Below, one piece after another: positions 9,152 through 17,734 of a stretch of DNA of 64,000 nucleotides; position 1 is the stretch's first letter, and each line of letters starts with the position of its first letter. The stretch comes from an uncultured Psychroserpens sp. (lineage in GTDB: Bacteria > Bacteroidota > Bacteroidia > Flavobacteriales > Flavobacteriaceae). The stretch covers positions 186,001 through 250,000 of the forward strand of contig NZ_CANMRL010000001.1 of NCBI RefSeq assembly GCF_947500255.1, in the 5' to 3' direction. Both the position numbers and the translations under genes were made by a program. The notes below the pieces were generated by a model. The model was not told the origin of the DNA. It saw nothing but the letters and a program-made list of their open reading frames with translations, and ran no database searches.

Positions 9152-10498
9152 TTAGAAAAAGAATCTTTCGACCTTAGTTATGGATCTAGGTAAGCAACAT
9201 ACAACAACCTTATCTCCTACCTCAATTTGAAAATCTCCTAAAGGAATAATCCCAATATCATTTCTAATTACGCCTCCTATAATTGCCGAACGAGGAAAAT
9301 CTAATTCCTTAATAACTTTTTGAGTGATCTTAGATTTTGAAGTCACTTCAAACTCTAATAACTCGGCATTCATATTACTCAATTTGGTCATTGCTAAAAC
9401 TTCTCCTCGCCTAATATATCTAAAGATATTATTGGCTGCCAAAAGCTTTTTATTAATCAAGGTATCAATACCTATAGACTGAGATAACTGGTAATAATCC
9501 ATATTCTCTACTAAAGCAATCGTTTTTTTCACGCCCTTAGATTTGGCTACTAAGCAAGACATAATATTCGTTTCGGAGTTTCCTGTCACCGAGATAAATG
9601 CATCCATTTCTGTAATGTTCTCTTCTTCAAGGAGCTCAACATTCCTTCCATCACCATTAATAACTAGTGCATTGGGTAAGTCATCGGCACATTCAAAAGC
9701 AACTTCTTTATCGCTTTCGATCAATTTTACCTTAAATTTACTTTCACAAAGATCTCTAGCCGTTTTGTACCCAATTTTACTACCACCTAATATCATGATG
9801 TTTTTAAGTTCTGTTTTTACTTTTCCTGAAAGTTCAAACAATTCTTCATCGCCTCCTTTAGAGGTCATAAAAACAACTTTATCACCTTCTTTAAATTCTG
9901 TATCGCCTCGTGGTATAATAGTATATTGCGTTCCAAAACGTTGAATAGCAATAGGGACAAAATGCAATTCTGGAAAAACTTGTGCAGCTTCTCTAACTGT
10001 TTTACCTACAAAACTTGCAGTTCGCGACAAACGTAAACTCAACATTGTTAATTTACCGTCTTCAAACTCGTAAGTATCATTAAAGCCATATTGATTAAGT
10101 AGCAGTTCTATTTCGGCAGCAGCTAATGTTTCTGGTGAGATCAATTCGTCTATTCCAAACTTTGTAAACCCAACTTCTGTTTGATCTAAAAATTCAGAAT
10201 TAGAAATTCTAGCTATCGTTTGCTTTGCTCCTAGCTCTTTAGCAAGAACACAAGCTGTAATATTGGTTGTTTCAGAAGAGGTTACAGCAATAAATAGCTC
10301 AGACGTATTAATTCTGGCTTCATTTAAAATAGCTATAGAGGTCACATCACCTTTAATCACTCTAATATCTAAGTGATCATTAGCATATGCCAAACTATTT
10401 TTATTTGTATCTATTAAAGTAATCTCCTGAGACTCATACGACAATAGTTTAGCCAAATGAAATCCAACTTCTCCTGCACCTGCAATAATTATTTTCAT
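9152..10498 (-). CDS. trkA: TrkA potassium-channel regulatory subunit
   Basis: A 448-residue protein with the duplicated layout of full-length TrkA: a Rossmann NAD-binding RCK-N domain (MKIIIAGAGEVGFHLA), an RCK-C domain, a second RCK-N (NIMILGGSKIGYKTARDL) and a second RCK-C ending at the C-terminus. Nucleotide binding by this ring gates the TrkH pore. It is the first gene of the trkA-trkH operon and is divergent from ubiE. A -7 element TATATTTG on the minus strand at 10524-10531 is the likely promoter. Confidence 0.93.
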   Translation of the reverse strand: MKIIIAGAGEVGFHLAKLLSYESQEITLIDTNKNSLAYANDHLDIRVIKGDVTSIAILNEARINTSELFIAVTSSETTNITACVLAKELGAKQTIARISNSEFLDQTEVGFTKFGIDELISPETLAAAEIELLLNQYGFNDTYEFEDGKLTMLSLRLSRTASFVGKTVREAAQVFPELHFVPIAIQRFGTQYTIIPRGDTEFKEGDKVVFMTSKGGDEELFELSGKVKTELKNIMILGGSKIGYKTARDLCESKFKVKLIESDKEVAFECADDLPNALVINGDGRNVELLEEENITEMDAFISVTGNSETNIMSCLVAKSKGVKKTIALVENMDYYQLSQSIGIDTLINKKLLAANNIFRYIRRGEVLAMTKLSNMNAELLEFEVTSKSKITQKVIKELDFPRSAIIGGVIRNDIGIIPLGDFQIEVGDKVVVCCLPRSITKVERFFF

Positions 10499-10523
10499 GG
10501 ATATGTTTATTCAAAAAAACATA

Positions 10524-10531
10524 CAAATATA
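10524..10531 (-). promoter_or_regulatory. -7 promoter element for trkA-trkH
   Basis: The minus strand reads TATATTTG, a perfect TAnnTTTG, 25 nt before the trkA ATG. No clear -33 TTG is present at the expected distance. Confidence 0.5.
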
Positions 10532-10600
10532 CTACATTATTATGTGATTGAGAGACTCTTAAAAGTAAGCGTCAAATTATTTAAAGCTATTAGTTTTAAG

Positions 10601-10608
10601 TATATTTG
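10601..10608 (+). promoter_or_regulatory. -7 promoter element for ubiE, very close to the start codon
   Basis: TATATTTG lies only 12 nt before the ATG at 10621. If transcription begins some 5-8 nt after the element, the leader would be about 4-8 nt, so the mRNA would be nearly leaderless. No -33 TTG is evident. Confidence 0.5.
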
Positions 10609-10620
10609 CAAAAAAAAAGA

Positions 10621-11352
10621 ATGTCCTCAAAAGTTACTCCATATAAGGATAGTGATTTGAATAAAAAGCAACAAGTCACTCAAATGTTTGATAATATCTC
10701 AAAAGAATACGATGGTTTAAATCGTGTGATTTCTTTTGGTATTGATATTAAATGGCGTAATAAAGTCGTAGATATTGTATCTCAAGGACACCCTGAACGC
10801 GTTTTAGATATTGCTACTGGTACTGGAGACCTAGCCATAAATCTTGCAAAAACTAATGCAAAAGAGATTATAGGTTTAGATATTAGCGATGGGATGTTAG
10901 AGGTAGGACGACAAAAAATAAAAAGTAAAGATTTAGACAACCTTATTACAATGGTAATTGGTGATTCTGAAAATTTACCTTTTGAAGATAATAGCTTTGA
11001 TGCAATAACGGTAGCTTTTGGTGTTCGAAATTTTGAAACTTTAGAAAAAGGACTTGCTGAAATTTTAAGAGTATTAAAACCAAACGGAACATTTGTGATA
11101 TTAGAAACATCAGTTCCAACAAAAACACCGTTTAAACAAGGTTATAAATTCTACACTAAATACATTTTACCAACCATAGGAAAACTCTTCTCTAAAGACC
11201 GATCTGCTTACACTTATTTAAGCGAATCTGCATCTGTTTTTCCATATGGTGAGGTTTTAAACAATATTTTACGTAAAATTGGGTTTATTAACGTGCAAGA
11301 CAAACCTCAAACTTTAGGAGTTGCAACAATTTATGTCGCATCCAAAGCTTAA
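10621..11352 (+). CDS. ubiE: Demethylmenaquinone methyltransferase UbiE/MenG
   Basis: A 243-residue SAM-dependent C-methyltransferase for the last step of menaquinone synthesis. Family motifs are visible: [13 protein letters not shown] at the N-terminus, WRNKVVD, the SAM loop [15 protein letters not shown], and AFGVRNFE followed by [12 protein letters not shown]. The ATG at 10621 is chosen; an upstream TTG in frame belongs to a promoter. The order ubiE then porT/sprT is, as far as I recall, conserved in Flavobacteriaceae. The cell respires with menaquinone, so menG is the more exact name. Confidence 0.92.
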   Translation: MSSKVTPYKDSDLNKKQQVTQMFDNISKEYDGLNRVISFGIDIKWRNKVVDIVSQGHPERVLDIATGTGDLAINLAKTNAKEIIGLDISDGMLEVGRQKIKSKDLDNLITMVIGDSENLPFEDNSFDAITVAFGVRNFETLEKGLAEILRVLKPNGTFVILETSVPTKTPFKQGYKFYTKYILPTIGKLFSKDRSAYTYLSESASVFPYGEVLNNILRKIGFINVQDKPQTLGVATIYVASKA

Positions 11353-11383
11353 TTGTGGTTGACATGTCATTACCGTGATATTT

Positions 11384-12097
11384 ATGAAGAAAATACTTAT
11401 CCTTTTAACCCTACTTATTGTATCGCAGAGTGTTTCTGCACAGTTATTTAGTAGGGAAAAAATAAAAAATATTGAGAATTTTGATAAAAAAAGACTGTCA
11501 TGGGGATTTTATCTTGGGCTCAACAGTTACGATTATCAATTTAATTACGAGAGAGATCTTAAAGAGATTCTAGTTGAAACTAATTTAGGTTTCAGTGTAG
11601 GCCTTGTATCTAACCTAAGACTTAATAATCATCTGGATCTTAGATTTGAACCAGGGCTGTTTATTACTACAAGAAACATACAATATGATCCGAGTTATTT
11701 CAATGGTATTGAATCAACAGATTCCGATTTATTGCGTGAGGTAAAGTCTACCTATGTTCATTTCCCTTTATTATTAAAAGTCTCCACCAAACGTTTAAAT
11801 AACTTTAAACCTTTTGTTATAGGTGGATTTTCTATGGCATTAAATCTATCGAGTAATGAAGAAAATCCTGATGACAATGCTGCTGGTCAATTTAGAACCA
11901 AGAAGAATGTTTTATTTTATGAGTTAGGTATTGGTATCGATTTCTATAATCAATGGTTTAAATTTACACCTTCCATACGTGGTGTATTTGCACTCAATGA
12001 TGAATTGATTAGAGATGAAGATCCTGATAGCCCTTGGACAAGTAATATTAGGACTATGAAAACTAGAGGAGTCTTCTTAAATTTTACTTTTCAGTAG
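11384..12097 (+). CDS. porT: PorT/SprT-like type IX secretion protein
   Basis: A 237-residue beta-barrel protein with a signal peptide (MKKILILLTLLIVSQSVSAQ). Regularly spaced aromatic and glycine residues (FYLGLNSYDYQFNY, LDLRFEPGLFITT, PFVIGGFSMAL, LGIGIDFYNQWFKFTPSIRG) and a C-terminal NFTFQ point to an 8-stranded outer-membrane barrel of the PorT family. PorT/SprT is required for type IX secretion and gliding in Porphyromonas and Flavobacterium. Location directly after ubiE supports the orthology. The ATG at 11384 is preferred to a GTG nine nt upstream. Its 3' end overlaps the convergent trmH-like gene by 14 nt. Confidence 0.78.
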   Translation: MKKILILLTLLIVSQSVSAQLFSREKIKNIENFDKKRLSWGFYLGLNSYDYQFNYERDLKEILVETNLGFSVGLVSNLRLNNHLDLRFEPGLFITTRNIQYDPSYFNGIESTDSDLLREVKSTYVHFPLLLKVSTKRLNNFKPFVIGGFSMALNLSSNEENPDDNAAGQFRTKKNVLFYELGIGIDFYNQWFKFTPSIRGVFALNDELIRDEDPDSPWTSNIRTMKTRGVFLNFTFQ

Positions 12098-12809
12098 ACA
12101 TTCTTTTAAACTCACTCAATACAACTGCAGTGGCAGTTGCTACGTTTAAGCTTTCTGTAGCTTGCAAGTTTCCAAATCTTGGAATACTCAATCGCTTTGT
12201 TACTTGTTTTCCTATTGCTTCTGAAATACCATTAGCTTCGTTGCCCATAATGATAATACCAGTATCTGATAATGTTTCATTGTAAATAGTATCACCATCC
12301 ATAAAGGTACCAAAGACTTCAGTTTTTGTACTCTTTATAAAGTCGTTAAGGTCTGTATATTGAACATTCACACGAGTTAAGGAACCCATAGTGGCTTGTA
12401 CCACTTTTGAATTATAGCAATCTACAGTAGCCTTACTACATATCAGATCTTTAATTCCAAACCAATCGCAAAGCCTAATAATCGTTCCAAGATTTCCTGG
12501 GTCTCTCACATCATCTAAAGCCAAAATTAATCCGTTATAAACTATTTCATTTTGCTTTGGAATCCTAAAAACAGCAACAGCTGTATTAGGTGTTTTCAAG
12601 CTACTTATCCTTAGAAGATCTTTTTCAGAAATTAAAACTGTTTCTGCATTAAAAATAGCTTCTGTTGAAAACAATTGGTATAACTCAAAACGAGAATTCA
12701 AAAACTCTTGAATACCTTTTATACCTTCAACCACAAATAATTGATGCTGGATTCTAAACTTTTTTTGGCCTAGGCTCGCAATTAATTTTATGTGATTCTT
12801 TGTTAGCAT
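12084..12809 (-). CDS. SpoU/TrmH-family RNA 2'-O-methyltransferase
   Basis: A 241-residue SPOUT-fold methyltransferase with an N-terminal substrate-binding domain (about residues 1-90) and the catalytic domain after it. All three family motifs are present: LDDVRDPGNLGTIIR, the SAM-knot IIMGNEANGIS and IPRFGNLQATESLNVATA. It likely 2'-O-methylates a ribose in rRNA or tRNA; which site cannot be told from sequence. It is convergent with and slightly overlaps porT, and divergent from the tamL-like gene. The position between porT and a BamA-family gene is, as I recall, typical of Flavobacteriaceae. Confidence 0.87.
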   Translation of the reverse strand: MLTKNHIKLIASLGQKKFRIQHQLFVVEGIKGIQEFLNSRFELYQLFSTEAIFNAETVLISEKDLLRISSLKTPNTAVAVFRIPKQNEIVYNGLILALDDVRDPGNLGTIIRLCDWFGIKDLICSKATVDCYNSKVVQATMGSLTRVNVQYTDLNDFIKSTKTEVFGTFMDGDTIYNETLSDTGIIIMGNEANGISEAIGKQVTKRLSIPRFGNLQATESLNVATATAVVLSEFKRMSTEK

Positions 12810-12902
12810 TAAAATGTATTTACTTTTGTGTTGTTTTAACTAAAATACAAAGTAATACTTTTTTGGTCTATTATTTGTTATGATTAGACCACAATAAAAC
12901 TG

Positions 12903-12910
12903 TAAATTTG
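12903..12910 (+). promoter_or_regulatory. -7 element before the tamL-like gene
   Basis: TAAATTTG lies 12 nt before the ATG at 12923. A second, better spaced promoter (TTG at 12800-12802, 18-nt spacer, TACTTTTG at 12821-12828) lies farther upstream at the start of the divergent trmH-like gene and would give a leader of about 90 nt. Either or both may be used. Confidence 0.45.
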
Positions 12911-12922
12911 GATAGAACTTAA

Positions 12923-15487
12923 ATGCAAACACTTTCTTTTTTGAGATTTGACCTTTCCAAGATATTAATCTATGTATTAATATGCACGACCTTTTCGTGT
13001 AATATAATGAAGCGTGTAGAAAAGAATGAGCATTTATTGACGAACAATACCGTTTTGGTTAATGACAAAAAGAATACTTCCGAGACCATCTCTAATTTGC
13101 TCTATCAAAAACCAAATGGCACCTTGCTAGGCATTCCATTACGTGTTCATATTTATAATTTAGCGAGACCCAATATAGACTCCATATTAAATGCTAAGTA
13201 TAGAAATCCAGATAACCCAAGAACTGGTTTAAAGAATTTGTTATCATTAAAGCAATATGAGGCCTTTATTAAATCAAAAAAGAATTTCAACAATTGGCTT
13301 AAAAAGACAGGAGAAGCACCAGCAATATATGATGAAGCTAGAGCCGAAAAAACAGCTAATGCATTAAGGAAATATTACTTTAGTAAAGGTTGGTTTAATG
13401 TTGAAACGTCTTTCGAGACCGAAAAAGACAGTAATCAACGTGCTAGAGTTACTTATAAAGTCAATACTGGAGACCCTTATGTATTAGATTCTATCCACCA
13501 AAACATAAAAACACCAATAATAGATTCTTTGTATAATTCTAGATTAAAGCAAGGGTCATTGATAAAAAAAGGGCAACAATATGATGAGGCAAATTTTGCA
13601 GCCGAACGAGATCGATTAACTGAACAACTAAGAAATTCAGGTTTTTATCATTTTGGTCAAGACTATATTACCTTTGACATTGATACGATTAGTAACGATA
13701 AAAAAATAAAAACCGATCTAATAATTGCAGACAGAGCTGTTAGAAGTGAAGACTCAATTACACGTGTACCATTCAAGATTTATAAAATTAAAGAGGTTAA
13801 TATCTACACTGATTTTAAAAACGAAAATCGAGATTCTACCATTACAGATTCGGTACAATTTAAAGACTATAATTTATATAGTTTTGACAAACTAAACTAC
13901 AGACCAAAAGCCATTACAGATGCCATTTTTATTAATAAAGGCGAAGTATTCAAAGATATTGATCGAACGCGAACCTATCGTTATTTAAGTCAACTACAAG
14001 CCTTCAGGTATCCAAGAATTGACTATATCCCAAATGAAACCGACACGACGCTGGTTGCTAATGTTTATTTAGTTCCGAGGAAAAAGTTTGAAATGACCAA
14101 CAGTTTTGAAATTTCGCAAAGTAATATTCAAACTGTAGGCTTTGCATTTAGTACAGGATTACTTATTAGAAATATTTTTAGAGGTGCCGAAACTTTAGAG
14201 ATTTCAGCTTTAGGCTCAATAGGTTCATCTCGAGATGCCTCAGATACAAAAGATCAGTTTTTTGATATTAATGAACTTGGTGGCAATTTACGGTTAAATA
14301 TTCCTCGATTTTTCCTTCCGTTCAATACCGAAAAGATCATTCCAAAGTACATGTCGCCAAGCAGTAGAATAACATTAAGCGCTACAAGTCAAACCAATAT
14401 TGGATTAGACAAACAAGCATTTACCGGAACCGTAAACTACAACTGGTATCCTTCGCGAAAAGTGACTAATAATCTTGATCTTTTCAATGTTCAGTTTGTA
14501 AAAAACCTTAATACTGGAAATTATTTTGGTGTATATACGACATCTTTTGACCGACTTAATTCTATTGCTCGAGGAATTGGCTATATAGCAGATGACGAAA
14601 GTTTAGAAAACCCGTTAATACCTAACGATTTTTCTCCTGCTGATACATTTATAGGTGATGTTTTAGGCAATAGCACTTCACTTGTGCCTGGTGATAGTGA
14701 TTTTATAGATGTTAATAATATCAATCAACGAAAAAACCGACTTACAGAAGACAACCTTATTTTCTCATCTAGCTTTAACTACGTGAAAAATCGTAGAGAA
14801 AATTTATTTGACAATGATTTTTCAATCGTACGTTTTCGACTAGAATTAGCAGGAAATTTATTATCTAATTTATCAAAAGCATTTAATCTGCCAAGAAATG
14901 CCGATGGAAGATATGAATTATTTGGTGTGCCATTTTCGCAATATGTTAAAACCGAAATTGATTATGTTAAGCATTGGGATCTTGGTCGAAAAAATGAGTT
15001 TGCAATTCGAACTTATTTTGGTATTGCTATACCTTACGGAAATTCAAATAGTATACCATTTGCAGAAAGTTTCTTTGCAGGTGGTCCAAATGATGTTCGT
15101 GCATGGACGGCCTATAACTTAGGTCCAGGAAGTTCATTCTCTACTAACGAGTTTAACGAAGCTAATATGAAAATTACGCTTAGTGCCGAACAGCGTTTTA
15201 ACCTCTTAGGGCGTTTTAATGGAGCCGTTTTTATTGATGCTGGAAACATATGGAACGTATTTGATAATGTCGAAGATGAGAAGGCTACCTTTGATGGGTT
15301 TGACTCTTTAAAAGACATCGCCATAGGTTCTGGATTTGGTATTAGATATGATTTTGGCTTCTTCGTACTTAGAGGTGACATTGGTTTTAAAACTTATGAT
15401 CCATCTAGAGAATTAGGCAATCGTTGGTTTAAAAATTACAACTTTAGCAATGCCGTTTACAATATTGGTGTCAACTATCCTTTTTAG
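12923..15487 (+). CDS. TamL-like lipidated BamA/TamA-family outer-membrane protein
   Basis: An 854-residue Omp85-superfamily protein. The N-terminus ends in a lipobox-like TTFSC (Cys26), so the protein is probably lipidated, as described for TamL of Bacteroidota. Residues of about 30-390 contain POTRA-like repeats (RAEKTANALRKYYFSKGWFN, INKGEVFKDIDRTRTYRYLS). The remaining half is the 16-strand barrel and ends in the aromatic residue of GVNYPF, the usual barrel assembly signal. Its role would be insertion or assembly of outer-membrane proteins, perhaps with a TamB-like partner not in this window. No partner gene is adjacent. Confidence 0.85.
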   Translation: MQTLSFLRFDLSKILIYVLICTTFSCNIMKRVEKNEHLLTNNTVLVNDKKNTSETISNLLYQKPNGTLLGIPLRVHIYNLARPNIDSILNAKYRNPDNPRTGLKNLLSLKQYEAFIKSKKNFNNWLKKTGEAPAIYDEARAEKTANALRKYYFSKGWFNVETSFETEKDSNQRARVTYKVNTGDPYVLDSIHQNIKTPIIDSLYNSRLKQGSLIKKGQQYDEANFAAERDRLTEQLRNSGFYHFGQDYITFDIDTISNDKKIKTDLIIADRAVRSEDSITRVPFKIYKIKEVNIYTDFKNENRDSTITDSVQFKDYNLYSFDKLNYRPKAITDAIFINKGEVFKDIDRTRTYRYLSQLQAFRYPRIDYIPNETDTTLVANVYLVPRKKFEMTNSFEISQSNIQTVGFAFSTGLLIRNIFRGAETLEISALGSIGSSRDASDTKDQFFDINELGGNLRLNIPRFFLPFNTEKIIPKYMSPSSRITLSATSQTNIGLDKQAFTGTVNYNWYPSRKVTNNLDLFNVQFVKNLNTGNYFGVYTTSFDRLNSIARGIGYIADDESLENPLIPNDFSPADTFIGDVLGNSTSLVPGDSDFIDVNNINQRKNRLTEDNLIFSSSFNYVKNRRENLFDNDFSIVRFRLELAGNLLSNLSKAFNLPRNADGRYELFGVPFSQYVKTEIDYVKHWDLGRKNEFAIRTYFGIAIPYGNSNSIPFAESFFAGGPNDVRAWTAYNLGPGSSFSTNEFNEANMKITLSAEQRFNLLGRFNGAVFIDAGNIWNVFDNVEDEKATFDGFDSLKDIAIGSGFGIRYDFGFFVLRGDIGFKTYDPSRELGNRWFKNYNFSNAVYNIGVNYPF

Positions 15488-15515
15488 TCTCTTTTTTTCT
15501 TCAGAAACGATAACG

Positions 15516-15541
15516 TTTGCGTAAGTTTTACTTACGTCAAA
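15516..15541. promoter_or_regulatory. Hairpin between the tamL-like gene and fbaA
   Basis: CGTAAGT (15520-15526) and ACTTACG (15530-15536) form a perfect 7-bp stem with a 3-nt loop, extended by TTTG/CAAA across a one-base bulge. There is no following T-run, so it is a poor intrinsic terminator. It may be a weak terminator, an operator or chance. Confidence 0.35.
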
Positions 15542-15576
15542 GTCTTAAAATCCTGAAATATTAGTCAAATTTTATG

Positions 15577-15584
15577 TATTTTTG
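15577..15584 (+). promoter_or_regulatory. -7 promoter element for fbaA
   Basis: TATTTTTG matches TAnnTTTG and lies 28 nt before the fbaA ATG. No -33 TTG is obvious. Confidence 0.45.
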
Positions 15585-15612
15585 ACTTTTAATTTTCAAC
15601 TAAAAAACTAAC

Positions 15613-16680
15613 ATGAGTCACAACATAAAAGCCGGAGTTGCAACTGGACGTGAAGTACAAGATATTTTCAATCTCGCAAAAGAAAAAGGATTTGCCTTGC
15701 CAGCTGTAAACGTTATTGGATCTAATACAATAAATGGCGTTCTAGAAACTGCTAAAGCACTTAATGCGCCAGTAATTATTCAATTTTCTAATGGTGGAGC
15801 GCAATTTAATGCAGGTAAAGGACTAAGTAACGAAGATCAAAAGGCAGCAATTGCTGGATCAGTTGCTGGTGCAAAACATGTGCATTTAATGGCAGAAGCC
15901 TATGGTGTTCCTGTCATTTTACATACAGATCATTGTGCAAAAAAATTGTTACCATGGATAGATGGTTTACTTGATGCCAGTGAACAACACTTTAAAGAGA
16001 CTGGGAAACCATTATATAGTTCTCACATGATTGACCTTTCTGAAGAACCGATAGAAGAGAATATTGAGATTTGCAAAACGTACCTCGAACGTATGAGTAA
16101 AATGGGAATGACGCTAGAAATCGAATTAGGAATCACAGGAGGAGAAGAAGATGGTGTAGACAATACAGATGTTGATGATTCTAAATTATACACACAACCA
16201 GAAGAAGTGGCTTATGCTTATGAAGAATTAAGTAAAGTAAGTGATCAATTCACAGTTGCTGCTGCCTTCGGAAATGTTCATGGTGTTTACAAACCGGGAA
16301 ATGTAAAACTAACGCCTAAAATCCTTAAAAACTCTCAAGAATTCTTATCTCAAAAGCATAATTTACCTCATAACCATATTGATTTTGTATTTCATGGTGG
16401 ATCGGGTTCTACAGTTGAAGAAATTAGAGAAGCTATAGGATATGGTGTTATTAAAATGAATATTGATACTGATATGCAATATGCATTTATGAGCGGAGTT
16501 CGTGATTATATGGGAGAAAAAGCTGAATATCTTAAAGCTCAAATTGGAAATCCAGATGGTGATGATGTACCAAATAAAAAGCATTATGACCCAAGAGTTT
16601 GGCTAAGAAAAGGAGAAAATGCATTTGTGGAACGCTTAAAAAAGGCATTTGAAGACCTTAATAATGTAAATACTTTATAA
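15613..16680 (+). CDS. fbaA: Class II fructose-bisphosphate aldolase
   Basis: A 355-residue zinc-dependent aldolase that interconverts fructose 1,6-bisphosphate with glyceraldehyde 3-phosphate and dihydroxyacetone phosphate. Visible motifs are the zinc-ligand region ILHTDHCAKKL, the monovalent-cation/phosphate segment AAFGNVHGVY, VFHGGSGST and MNIDTDMQYA. The length is that of the long FbaA subtype (class IIA). It acts in glycolysis and gluconeogenesis in the cytosol. The accD gene follows 36 nt downstream, so the two are probably co-transcribed. Confidence 0.95.
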   Translation: MSHNIKAGVATGREVQDIFNLAKEKGFALPAVNVIGSNTINGVLETAKALNAPVIIQFSNGGAQFNAGKGLSNEDQKAAIAGSVAGAKHVHLMAEAYGVPVILHTDHCAKKLLPWIDGLLDASEQHFKETGKPLYSSHMIDLSEEPIEENIEICKTYLERMSKMGMTLEIELGITGGEEDGVDNTDVDDSKLYTQPEEVAYAYEELSKVSDQFTVAAAFGNVHGVYKPGNVKLTPKILKNSQEFLSQKHNLPHNHIDFVFHGGSGSTVEEIREAIGYGVIKMNIDTDMQYAFMSGVRDYMGEKAEYLKAQIGNPDGDDVPNKKHYDPRVWLRKGENAFVERLKKAFEDLNNVNTL

Positions 16681-16716
16681 CTTTGCATCACTAACTACTA
16701 ATTAAAACTCTGTTTA

Positions 16717-17574
16717 ATGTCTTGGTTTAAAAGGAAAGATAAGGGAATACAAACCTCTACTGAAGAGAAGAAAGACACACCTAAAGGGCTGTGGTACAAA
16801 TCTCCAACAGGTAAAATTGTTGACACAAAAGAATTAGAACAAAACTTTTATGTAAGTCCGGAAGATGGATATCACGTAAGAATTGGAAGTAAAGAATACT
16901 TCGAAATTTTATTTGATGATAATAAATTTGAAGAATTAGATCCAGGATTAACGTCTAAAGATCCTCTAAAATTTGAAGACACAAAAAAATATCCAGATCG
17001 CTTAAAAGCTGCTCAAGAAAAAACGAACCTAAAAGATGCGGTTAAAACAGCCGTTGGAAAATCTAAAGGGAAAGACCTCGTCATTGCTTGTATGGACTTT
17101 ACGTTTATTGGTGGTTCTATGGGAAGTGTTGTAGGCGAAAAAATTGCAAGAGCTGCCGACTATGCACTTAAGAAAAAAATCCCATTTATGATCATCTCCA
17201 AATCTGGAGGAGCACGTATGATGGAAGCTGCACTATCTCTAATGCAATTAGCTAAAACATCAGTAAAGCTAGCACAATTAGCAGATGCAGGAATTCCTTA
17301 TATCTCATTATGTACAGATCCAACAACAGGAGGTACTACAGCATCGTTTGCCATGCTAGGAGACATCAATATTAGTGAACCAGGAGCGCTTATTGGATTT
17401 GCAGGGCCTCGAGTTGTAAAAGATACTACTGGCCAAGAATTACCAGAAGGGTTTCAAACTTCGGAGTTTTTACTAGAACATGGTTTCTTAGATTTCATTA
17501 CACATCGTAGAGATTTAAAAAATAAAGTGAATTTATATATTGACTTGATTACAAATCAAAGTGTAAGAGCCTAA
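16717..17574 (+). CDS. accD: Acetyl-CoA carboxylase carboxyltransferase subunit beta
   Basis: A 285-residue carboxyltransferase beta subunit that, with AccA, transfers the carboxyl group from biotin to acetyl-CoA to give malonyl-CoA. The crotonase-like core is intact: [43 protein letters not shown] and the GFAGPRVV loop. The N-terminal zinc ribbon of the Escherichia coli protein is altered: the region [12 protein letters not shown]...[13 protein letters not shown] aligns with the ribbon, but all four cysteines are replaced. I believe this is shared by related flavobacteria rather than a sequencing error, since the frame is intact. Follows fbaA. Confidence 0.93.
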   Translation: MSWFKRKDKGIQTSTEEKKDTPKGLWYKSPTGKIVDTKELEQNFYVSPEDGYHVRIGSKEYFEILFDDNKFEELDPGLTSKDPLKFEDTKKYPDRLKAAQEKTNLKDAVKTAVGKSKGKDLVIACMDFTFIGGSMGSVVGEKIARAADYALKKKIPFMIISKSGGARMMEAALSLMQLAKTSVKLAQLADAGIPYISLCTDPTTGGTTASFAMLGDINISEPGALIGFAGPRVVKDTTGQELPEGFQTSEFLLEHGFLDFITHRRDLKNKVNLYIDLITNQSVRA

Positions 17575-17593
17575 AAACTCAACCATTATAAAC

Positions 17594-17636
17594 AAGAAAA
17601 GCCTCATAAGTTGTACAATTTATGAGGCTTTTCTTA
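17594..17636. terminator. Strong terminator after accD
   Basis: AGAAAAGCCTCATAA at about 17595-17609 pairs with TTATGAGGCTTTTCT at about 17620-17634; the loop itself contains the palindrome TTGTACAA. The T-rich end follows on the plus strand. Confidence 0.85.
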
Positions 17637-17734
17637 TTTATAAAAATGAGCTAATCACCTTCTCCTTTTAAGAACAAATGTTTTTTCTTAACTTTAAGAA
17701 TATTCTTTCAATTAAAAACCTAACTGAGCATTTC

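Noticed and set aside
9543-9944. A 133-codon open frame on the plus strand
   Set aside because: It lies wholly antisense to trkA, whose RCK domains are intact; composition is that of a shadow frame, with Ser/Leu-rich low-complexity sequence.
10457-10660. A plus-strand frame spanning the trkA-ubiE gap
   Set aside because: It covers two divergent promoters and overlaps both real genes; no family features.
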